Assembly (NCBI RefSeq): GCF_001625305.1 | Contig: NW_017804020.1 | Span: 2,583,896 to 2,647,895 of the forward strand | DNA length: 64,000 nucleotides | DNA from: Branchiostoma belcheri | Taxonomy: Eukaryota; Chordata; Leptocardii; Amphioxiformes; Branchiostomatidae | Reading direction: 5' to 3' | Part shown: positions 32,560 through 41,779 of the stretch, in pieces | How positions within the stretch are numbered: the stretch's first letter is position 1 | How the letters are laid out: every line of letters starts with the position of its first letter | Position numbers and translations under genes: made by a program | The notes under the pieces: generated by a model | The model's database searches: none | What the model saw: only the letters and a program-made list of their open reading frames with translations | Told to the model about the DNA's origin: nothing

Positions 32560-35500
32560 ATGGCCATGGAGGGCCGGTTTTTGACACTCGTCCGTAACAA
32601 CAACGCCACAGAACTATCTGAGCTTCTGTGGGAACTCGGCAACGGTCCTCATGACTTCAGGCTGTTTACTGATAAGTTCGGACGGTCTGGGTTGGAGTTT
32701 GCCGTTGACTGTGGCTCCCTGGAGGCGGCCGGTGTTCTGTTGGATCACGGTGCGCCTGTCGGGGCCGCTTTGCTGCACGCCGTGGACAGGGAAGACCTGG
32801 CCGCTGTACAGATGTTGGTGGACAGGGTTCCTAGGGATGCCGCCACCCCTCCAGATGACAGGGAACATGAGGTAAGAAACTAAAGCCTTTTCGCTAGTCG
32901 CTGCTACCACTGAGCAGCGAAAAATTGACATATCGCTCAACGAATTTCATACATAGAGAACAATTTTGTTTTTTACATTTTGTGGGTTTTGTTAAGTTTT
33001 AAGTCATACTTAATCATTTTGTATCAAATTCCTAATATATCGCTTTAGCGATCGCTTTCCGGCGGAAATAAGCAAGAGGCCTAATTAAGAGGGAACGGTG
33101 TATCCACAGCTGATCGGTTAGCGCTTAGCAGTGAACCTGAATGTACGTTACAAACTCGGAAACTGCCATAAACCCAATCGGCGTTTTCTTGTTGTACAAA
33201 TGTATATTAACAAAGTTGCAATAAATAATATATCGATGGCGCTTGCAAATGTTAAAATGTACAATGTGTGACATACGTATACCTAGCAGTGTTGTGTTTT
33301 CTTCTTTATGTGTTGTATCCACGCCTATGAATCCATTGTTGACATTCCAATTGAGCAACAAAAACATGATCATCTAAAAAGCCACCTGGTGGTAATCATT
33401 ATATGCTGTGCACGCGAGGCCGATTATTTCAAATCCCCGGGTTATCTATGATTGATAATATGATCCTCCCCTCCTTACACTGGTGGATCCTGTAATTGTA
33501 AGCAAAAACTTATTCTCTGGGTAGTTTCACATGTCTGGTATGAGAAAGTACATCTGTGGAATCTTCTTTCAATTGCGTGACTGAGTAGGGATCAGTGTCA
33601 AAAGACAGGCAGTCAATTTAAAGTGGACGTGTAATTAAAAGAGTTTTCACCCATGAACATATGTCCCCTTCTTGCTATAATAGTAAATAGCCCCGTTACT
33701 ATATAATAGTGAATATCTCCGTTAATGATAGCTCCCTGGTTCAAAAGATTCTTACTTATTTACATGTATCACCAAGGACATGCGGCGTGTAGCAAGCACG
33801 TTTGCAAAAGCCCTTCTCATTTTAAATCTATAATGACAATGACAATTATAGTGCACATATCTTCATTTCAATATGCGTATCCTATTCATATTTGGACCAT
33901 TGATGGGACCAGGGTATGGCCATACCTAGTCCGTGGGCATCCTAGCCTTGAATCTGCCCTGTACAGCGCAGGAAAGTCGATAGATTCATGTGTCTTTGGT
34001 CAGTCCTGATGATTGTTTTACATCAGACGATTCGTACATTCCTCAGCTCGGCAGCAGCGCTTTCCCCGGCCACATGACTCCGGTAATGCTGGCAGCCTTG
34101 AAGAACAACTACGCCGTCCTGGAGATGCTGCTTCAGGCGGGCTTCCCTAGACCTGTACCAGACGCTTACCAGTGGACACTCTCCGTCAGCCAAGCCAACG
34201 CCTGGCTAGACGCCCAACGTGCGGCGTGCAGTCCGTCCTACATCCTCCTCACCAGCCCCGACCCGTTCCGTACGGCCTTCCGGACGGCCAAGGCTCTCCG
34301 AGACCACTGCTGGAAGCGGGAGCAGTACCGTACCGAGCTGGAGGAGTTGGCGGACGGGTGTGAGACGTTCGCCTGCGAGCTGCTGGAAGAAGTGCGCACC
34401 GAGGAAGAACTGGACATCCTGGGGCACACAGACGATCCGGAAGCCCGGTCCGATGAGACGGTTGGCATGCTACAATTGGCCGCGGACCTCAAGCTACGAC
34501 AGGTACATGTAATCGTTAGCCTGGTGCCCAGTCTACCGCGGTTGGGGTGGGCTCTCTTCGGGGCTCTAATAATTTTCTCCCGCTCAGCTCTATTGGCCGC
34601 TGATGGGAGTGTCACACCTGTAGGAGCTTTGCTTTTAATAAAGTTTTGTACAACATGTAGCCCCACCACATCGTGCTTGTACCCGTTGTACAAAACCTAC
34701 CGAGGAGCCTAGTTGAGCCGGGCGGTGAAGAGCTCCTGCCATCCCGATGACAGCCCGCCCCAGCCACCTTAGACTGGACATCAGGCTATAGTATATCGTA
34801 CGTCTAGAGAAATTTTAAGAGACAGAATTTCGAGAGGGGTGGAGAAGCAGTGAGAGAGGCACAGTGAAAGAGAAAGACAGAGGCTGGCAACTCTTTTTTA
34901 CCGTGGCCGACAAGAACAAAATTTTACACCGCAACTTTTGGTGTTTTACACCGCAACTTTTGGTGTTTTACACTGCAACTTTTGGTGTTTTACACTGCAA
35001 CTTTTGGTGTTTTACACTGCAACTTTTGGTGTTTTACACTGCAACTTTTGCTGTGTTTTATACTGCAACTTTTGCTGTGTGGAAAACTTACACCCCTCCC
35101 CTTTTATAATGGACGGTCCCCCTGTCAGGTCAAAGGTGACAAAGATGGCGGCGGCCTGAGAGTCACAGTGTCGTGCTGTGACTGAGTGTGAGACATCAAC
35201 AGAACGGGATCTTAAGAAATTGATCAAGCTGTGAATAAATTGATGATTTATAATTCTGTCTGTTCTTCTTTGTGTTCTAACTTTACTATACTTACACAAC
35301 ACTGTATTGCCTCCATGATGACAGTTTATAAATTAGTGATTGACTAATTAACATTGATTAGATGTCTTATTAACTATAAATATTGTATACAATATTATTC
35401 TACATTTGTATACGAGCGATCGCTGTTTTTGTTTACATTATGCGCATGCAAATTATTTGAAGACATATGCAAATTCTTGGTAGGCAAATCAGCCAACTGG

Positions 35501-38500
35501 CACCCACTTTTTGCCTACGGTGACGTCATGGCGATCGCTCGTATTGTTCCCTAATGATCGATAACTTACCTGAGTCAAGAGTCAACACTTCATAATTGAA
35601 AATAAGTCTTTATTGCTTCATAGTACCAAGTGGTGCCACATTTGACTCCCATAGGCCCAATATTTACTCATCAAATTATTAGCGACCTTGCGAGTCCGAA
35701 TTCTCTAGCTAGAAAATGTCACGTGACTCAAAGGCCTTTAGAAAAAAACTAACGTCACAACGTAGCCAAGCTTTTCCTCTAAAAAAACTTATGCACGAAA
35801 AGGATAACTCAGTCGACGTAGTTTGCATGCCATCGTTGTCACCTTTGACCTGACAGGGGGACCGTCCATTATAAAAGGGGAGGGGTGTAAGTTTTCCACA
35901 CAGCAAAAGTTGCAGTGTAAAACACAGCAAACGTTGCAGTGTAAAACACAGCAAAAGTTGCAGTGTAAAACACAGCAAAAGTTGCAGTGTAAAACACAGC
36001 AAAAGTTGCAGTGTAAAACACCCAAAGTTGCAGTGTAAAACACCCAAAGTTGCAGTGTAAAACACCAAAAGTTGCAGTGTAAAACGCCAAAAGTTGCGGT
36101 GTAAAACACCAAAAGTTGCGGTGTAAAATTTTGTTCTTGTCGGCCACGGTACTTTTTGAACTTGAATCGCAGAATTCTAATATTTGATCATGCATGTTAT
36201 CTTATAATCATCTTTCTCATTATTTAGTTCGTGACACAGCCCTTTTGTGTGGAGTACATCGTGCAGTCAAAGCTCAAGGACGTGGTAGAGTTCTTTGGAG
36301 TAGTCGGCAATTGGCAGGAGCAGTCTGTTGTCTTTGCGGCCCTTTGGGGGGTAGCAATTCCACTGTCATACCCACTCCTGTCCCTGGCGTATATAATAGC
36401 ACCGGAATCTAAGGTAAATGCTCTTTTCCAATCTGTTGGAGTGAAATGTTGGATGGGTGGTACATGTACTGTTATAACCGTAAATACGTTACATGAGTCA
36501 CCGTAGTGAATGTTGTAACGTTATAGAGGTACTTCAAGAAATGAAATCAGCAACCTGATATTGTCATGACTACCCAGGTGTATTGGGAAAGTGGTATTAC
36601 ATGTTAACGAGAATTTTAGAATCCTCCTGTGCGATTATTTGTTGGAAATTTATAGTTGCAAAAATTGGTTGTTAACGTGTGGGTGATCACAAGCATTTGT
36701 TGCAAACTGTCATTTTAGTAGCTTCGCATTTAATTTTGTCAGTAGTATAGCTTGACTAACACATAGGTGGAACGTATCGTGCCTACGCAAATCCCGTAAT
36801 GTATTGTGCATAACACTTCAACAGAACGTCTCGGTTTAATGTCGCATTCGCGTATTTAAGGGTGATGTTTAGTCTATAGTATTAATTCAATTGTGTCGGA
36901 AAATTTCTAATTCAACATTGACCAAACATCAAACAAAAACAGGTGCAGGTGCAGTACGTTCTGCTGACCTTGACTACACAATAGACCGATCCCGAATGTC
37001 CATCACAATTAGAAGTTTAACCAATGAGAGAAGGGCAATTAGTGGTTCAACCAATGAGAGAGTGACTTCATGTCCGTCAAATATTTGTATTTCTATGTTT
37101 CGACGGAGGTGGGCGGGGCTTCAGGGTCGGTCTATTATTGTTCCACATATACACAGTAGCGATGAGGGGTACGAGTACTAGAAAGCTTAAGCATCACAAA
37201 AACATCTATTTTTTTTCTGCCTCAAAGATTGGCAGGTTCTCGAGACTACACTTCGTCCGCGAGTACTCCTGGAACATGTCCTGGTTCGTGCTGATGGCCT
37301 TGCTGTTGTTTGAGACCCAGAACATTCAGATCGGAGAGGCTGAAGTCGACAGTATCGCACAGGGCACACCGTTACCCACACCGTTCGTGCCAATAGCGGT
37401 AGAAATCATCCACGTGCTGTGGGTGGCTGGTAAGTGTAGCTGCAATGTTCTTAAAGACATTTCTTCTGCATCGCAACTGATCTCCAATGCCCCAAAAGAC
37501 CGACCCCATCGTCCCGCGAACCCTCATCAAAACGTAGAAACACAACATAAAAACATAAAAATGCAAACGTTTGACGAACATGGAGCCACTCTCTTATTGA
37601 TCGAACCGCTAATTGCCAAGCTGCGTATGTGATTGGTTGGTTGGTTGGTTGGTTGGTTGGTTGGTTGGTTGGTTGGTTGGTTGGTTGGTTGGTTGGTTGG
37701 TTGGTTGGTTGGTTGGTTGGTTGGTTGGTTGGTTTAACTGCCAATCGTGTTTGGCAGACAGGATAGGTCTTTTAGGATCAAATTGCTGTTTACACTGTTA
37801 ATGAATTGTAACAGTGCCTTTATCCATACTTTTGCGCTTCCTATACATTTATGTATCTAATTGGCCATAGGTTTCTACTTCTGGAATATGTCCATTTCTC
37901 TTACAATGTCCACGACGACGAACTATCATGACTATATTTTTCAGGCATCCTTTTGGAAGAGCTACGCGAAGTTGAGCAGGAGGGTTTGGTGAGGCACTTC
38001 AAACAGTTTTGGAACGTTGTTGACTTCTTCATCGTGGCCCTGTACCTGGCACAGTTCGCACTTCTGTTTTTGGCTACCCAGGTAAGATATTCTAAGGCTA
38101 GTCAACCTTAAGGTCACATTTCCCAACCCGGTGCCCGGCCGGGCAGTCGTATGGAACGAAAATTATTATATACGACAGCAAAACACAAAAAGTTTTAGAA
38201 AATTAACCATGGGCACTATTTGTGTATACTCTTATTAAATACAAATTGTTCGTTCACGTACGCAAACAACCCGGCCGGGCCCGGTTTGGAAATGTGACCG
38301 TGCCCTTATGGGCAGCATAAAGCCCCTGTCACACATTCTGGCTGAAGTCCGAAAGCAGTCTGACCAGATTTAGACCACGCCTACCTTTCTGTACAAATCG
38401 AATAGAATTTTAGTGAAATATGAGTCACATTTTACTCCAGAACACCAGAAAACCATAGCCGAGCCTCCCGTTTACACTCGGAAACATTCGGCTAGTGCAG

Positions 38501-40793
38501 CCGAACAGTAGCCGGAACACCGGCCTTACCGAACACCAGCCAACAGCATCCAAACTTGCTCCCGTCTTACTCCTATCCATGGTTAGGGGGCAGTTCGGCA
38601 GTGTTTGAGGACACATTTGACTATGTGTGACAGGGGCTTAACGTTCAATACAAGCTCTCCATCTTCGCCTGACCACAGTTTTAGGTCACTGGCCCATGTA
38701 TTTATTGATCAAAGGCTTGTCTGTGTTAAAACGTTTGTAACAAGTTACGGGTTTTTGTTTCTACAGCTCGATGACTACGACGATACTTTCGCCACTAAAT
38801 GGATGATAAAGGCGAAACCTCACACTTTCCAGCCGGTTGTACTGTCTGACGTCCTCTTCTCCCTCTTCGTCATCGCCGTGTTCCTGCGAACCGTCTCCAT
38901 CTTCACCCACAACAGATACCTGGGCACCCTGATGATCTCCGTCGGTAGGATGTTCTCGGACATCGTGAACTTCATCACCATGGCCATCTTGGTCACGTTC
39001 GCCTTCGCGGTCGGGTTGAACCAGCTCTACTGGTTCTACGGCGCTGTTCACGAGTACCTGTGTGAGAGGTATCCCAATGGTAACCTCAAAACAGTGGACT
39101 GTCAAACGTCGCATGGATTCAGCACGTGAGTAGACTAACGTATAATGTCTTCTGACAGTAACATTTCTGTGGATCTCCCATCCTTTGCAAGCATGTGTAG
39201 GTATGTCGGCGAAGGTTAGACATCCAAGTAATAAGATGCGCCAAAAAAACAGTTACTCAAGCAGCTGGTTTCCAAAATCATATCCATTGGCTTGAGTAAC
39301 TGTTTTTGGTGTATCTTATTACCTGGATGTCTAACCTTTTAGGTATGTGGGATGAAGACGAGATTAACAACAGTTTGACACAGTGACTGAAATATGCATC
39401 TATTTGTCGTCATCCAGTCTTGTCAGTACCATGGTGAGCCTGTTCTGGACAGCCTTCGGTATGGGTGACCTGTCCATGCTGGAGCTGAAGCCCGGCAACA
39501 GTACGCTGGAGGTTTTCCGGATCCTGGAACAGCCCCGTCTCACGGAGACGGTGGGCAAGCTCATATTTGCGCTGTTCCATGTGACGGTGGTTCTGGTGCT
39601 GCTGAACCTGCTCATCGCCATCATGAGCGACTCTTACCAGAGAACACAGGCAAGTGTCAATAATGTTACCATGGAGCTCCATGCTGATTGGTCATTGAAT
39701 TTTAACATTGACCAATCAGAATAGACATTAGAAATCTAATGATGATTAGAAATTCATTGAACTTGCCTATTGGTCATTTGCAGCCAATCAATATCAGTTC
39801 ACGGGAGTCATGGAAGTATCGTATCCCCGTAGAGCAGATATAGTATATTACACTGATTGGTCAATTTATAATTAGCTATTGGACCAATCAGCATCCGTAG
39901 GAAAAGATCACAATGGTATAATTTCGTCTATACGACTAAGACCACAATGACTTGCTCTTATGCAGTTCTTCTTTAATGATCCTCCAGGAGGACAAGCGAA
40001 GAGACTGGACGTTCTTGATCATAAAGAACATGCTGTTCTACATGCGGGTTGACCTGTCCCTGGCGCCGCCCTTCAACGTGCTCCTGTTTGTAAAGACCGG
40101 CGTGAGTCGCCTCCTGTGTGCCGTGTGCCGCCGGGGAAACAGACACCCTCCCCACACAACTGTAAGTACCAAACTGATGTATGCTCTGGTGAAATTGAAA
40201 TCTTTTTTTTCATCCAATATCTAATGCCATAACCTTTGGAAATTTTCTTTCTTCTTTCACTGATCCCTTCTCGACGTCCTGTCCTGAAAATCAGATCTCA
40301 ATATTGAATTTCTTTGTTATTTTAGTAGTCGTGATACTTTAAAAATTGACAAAAGCAAAGGCGGCAAAAGTAAAGGTTTGTGTTTTTGTAGTTAACTGTT
40401 GGTAAAGTTACGTATAAAGCTGTTTTGACTTGCTCCAGGCACCGGGAGGCGTCATCAATCCACCGTCACCGTCTCAACGAGAAAGGCAAGAAATCTTCAA
40501 GGTGTGTTTGAGAGCAAGAACATCTACTAAATACCTTTCTATCCTGACTTCACGTTTTGTCCTTTTGTAGATCGGTCTGAGCACGGATTGATAAGAAAAG
40601 GCACGTGTTACCTCACAACAATGGTATTGTTCACTAGTGTTTAAATCATACATTTTTATGTGGTTAAGTTTGACTTGACGTGAATTGTACTTCATCTGTT
40701 AAACGATCTTGTCCTGTTTTGCAGATTATAATAGACCGTCTGGCGAACAGATACCTACTGCGGAAAGAAAGGCAAATGGAAAATCAGGGCTGA
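32560..40793 (+). CDS. TRPC-like cation channel C (third paralogue)
   Basis: Predicted TRPC-family channel of 729 aa in ten exons: 32560-32871, 34047-34502, 36228-36413, 37228-37429, 37945-38081, 38767-39125, 39418-39649, 39988-40161, 40439-40501, 40725-40793 (TGA). Starts [14 protein letters not shown]. Exon 2 has the TRP_2 segment ([34 protein letters not shown]). Exons 3-6 carry S1-S5, and exon 7 the pore [13 protein letters not shown] and S6 [15 protein letters not shown]. The pore loop keeps a cysteine pair (YLC...DC). Exon 8 reads RRDWTF in the EWKFAR position, then LAPPFNVL. The last exon is [16 protein letters not shown] plus seven residues. The intron after exon 7 has a GC donor (CAG|GCAAGT), and the exon is exactly as long as its counterparts in A and B, which supports the call. 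Introns hold many mobile elements, including a 1.25-kb foldback. Confidence 0.92.
34517..34788 (+). mobile_element. TAGCCTGG...CCAGGCTA foldback family, copy 2
   Basis: Left end TAGCCTGGTGCCCAGTCTAC, right end TTAGACTGGACATCAGGCTA. The interior GGAGCCTAGTTGA-CCGGGCGG matches GGAGCCTAGTTGA-CTGAGCGG in 22435-22691. In gene C intron 2, 14 bases after the exon 2 donor. Confidence 0.7.
34899..36151. mobile_element. Foldback element with minisatellite arms
   Basis: The left arm runs TACCGTGGCCGACAAGAACA, then seven or so units of TTTTACACTGCAACTTTTGG-TG (22 bp), then CTTTTATAATGGACGGTCCC and AAGATGGCGGC. The right arm is the reverse complement, with the units mostly 24 bp (extra CA inside) and ending GTCGGCCACGGTA. 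The arms flank a unique centre of about 660 bp (35160-35820), which itself holds an inverted CGAGCGATCGC pair. TA at both ends fits a TA target duplication. No ORF outside the repeat artefacts. Located in gene C intron 2. Confidence 0.75.
36765..36965 (+). mobile_element. Diverged copy of the hAT-like MITE family
   Basis: AACAGAACGTCTCG, an ATTTCTAATTCAACATTGACC block and the end GCAGTACGTTCTGCTGACC correspond to the element at 51129-51394, whose end is GCATTACGTTCTGCCGACG. In gene C intron 3, directly before another MITE. Confidence 0.5.
36983..37133 (+). mobile_element. GACCGATCCCGA MITE, copy 4
   Basis: Complete: AGACCGATCCCGAATGTCCA at the left, TCAGGGTCGGTCT at the right, two CCAATGAGAG boxes inside. 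Flanked by AAT and ATT. In gene C intron 3. Confidence 0.8.
37498..37770 (-). mobile_element. GACCGATCCCGA MITE, copy 5, containing an expanded (GGTT)n
   Basis: GACCGACCCCATCG at the left and the TCTTATTGATCGAACCGCTA box match the reverse orientation of the family. At the element's own ATTGGTTG motif the sequence becomes about 26 GGTT units (37632-37734), then returns to a GGATAGGTCT-like end. Confidence 0.6.
37632..37734 (+). repeat. (GGTT)n microsatellite
   Basis: About 26 uninterrupted GGTT units in gene C intron 4. The ORFs across it on both strands are repeat artefacts. Confidence 0.92.
38109..38306 (+). mobile_element. GC-rich-ended MITE in gene C intron 5
   Basis: Left TTAAGGTCACATTTCCCAAC then CCGGTGCCCGGCCGGG. 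Right CCCGGCCGGGCCCGGTTTGG then AAATGTGACCGTGCCCTTA. Inverted ends of about 30 bases, no ORF. Confidence 0.7.
38319..38641 (+). mobile_element. AAGCCCCTGTCACACAT MITE, complete copy
   Basis: Ends AAAGCCCCTGTCACACAT and ATGTGTGACAGGGGCTTAA are inverted. The interior contains repeated CCGAACA/AACACCAGCC motifs that partly mirror each other. About 323 bp. A truncated copy is at 25112-25320. Confidence 0.75.
39213..39337. mobile_element. 125-bp hairpin element in gene C intron 6
   Basis: Arms of about 50 bases (AGGTTAGACATCCAAGTAAT ... CAGTTACTCAAGC and inverted GCTTGAGTAACTGTTTTTGG ... GGATGTCTAACCT) with few mismatches around a loop of about 27 bases. Transcription of gene C would give a long hairpin RNA. 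Most likely a MITE. Confidence 0.65.
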
Positions 40794-41500
40794 GCCACCA
40801 TATTGATATCAACTTATTGACAACCATTCAAATATCCAGTATATATTGTTGTGTCAATGACTGGTTTCTGTTATACATGTGACTATACATGTGACGGTTT
40901 TGATTAGAATTACTCACAAAACGGTTTTCTGAATAGGCGTAGACATCTTCCCAGAATGACCTAGAATGAATGAATCTAGAATGACCTACAAGGAACGAGT
41001 CGACATAAGAAGGCTCGATTTTAGACGCCTCAAGAGAAGCCCATATAACACCATGTCCGGGCATAAAACACCACCTACTTAATGTATCTTAATGTTTAAC
41101 GTTACATCATATCTTGCACGTAATGGGTAGGATAAGGAAATATGAGGGCATCATTCGCTTTCCATTAACCGCTTTGGTATTTTCGACTCAACTATCGTAT
41201 GAGGTATTGGACGATATGGCAAATTGACGATCGTAGACTCGACGATATGTCACCCCAACATCTGCTTGGAGACCTCATGCGATTTTCTATGATATGTAAC
41301 ATAGGGTTTCATTCGCTGAAGTATATTCGTTGTATAACATGTATAAGCTATACAGAAATATTGTTCGTGAAAACTTTGTCAGTAACAAAAATGGTGTATG
41401 TATAAGTCGTTTTTAAATAATTAAAGTTGTCCCCATAATGAGATTGGCAGCGTCATATTACTTGTTAATACTGGGTAATTTTGAACACCTGTGTAAAAAC
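40794..41500. other. Intergenic, gene C 3' UTR and beyond
   Basis: A/T-rich sequence without recognised ORFs or transposon ends. An ATTAAA occurs near 41419, a possible polyA signal for gene C. Confidence 0.25.
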
Positions 41501-41779
41501 AAGTCTGGCGAATGGCGCTTATGTACGACGGACATGCTTTGGGGTGTTAGTCTTATGCAACTTTTCTTGAACCTTTTCGAGTTTTTGTCGGTAAAAAGTC
41601 TTTCTAAACTGTGCGGGAGAACGAAGGGAAGGTTTCGTGGTAGATGTGTTGCCGTTATTGTGGTGTTTTGAGGAGAAAATACGGACTTCCTGACCTGGTG
41701 AAATTTGGAGAAGACAACAAAATGGCGAGATGTAGCTGGGATGGAGTGCACGGTACAGAGATGACTTCGTTTTTCACAG
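41500..41779 (+). promoter_or_regulatory. Promoter/first-exon cassette, copy 1
   Basis: Segment from about 41500 to the donor CACAG|GTAAAC at 41780 shares long blocks with 42251-42533 (GTCGGTAAAAAGTCTTTCTA, AACTGTGCGGGAGAACGA, GACCTGGTGAAATTTGGAGA) and, inverted and more diverged, with 60829-61075. CAAAATGGCGAGA near its end resembles both a Kozak-flanked ATG and a YY1-type initiator site (core ATGGCG). Function is inferred from the conserved donor. Confidence 0.45.

Noticed and set aside
34899-36151. CRISPR-like array of short repeats
   Set aside because: Units are contiguous without unique spacers and the context is a eukaryotic intron; it is a minisatellite within a foldback element.
34864-36195. 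Overlapping ORFs rich in LQLL, ATFGVFY and KLQCKTQQ
   Set aside because: All arise from the 22-24-bp minisatellite arms of the foldback element.
37451-37801. TNQP and GWLV repeat ORFs
   Set aside because: Translation of (GGTT)n; not protein-coding.
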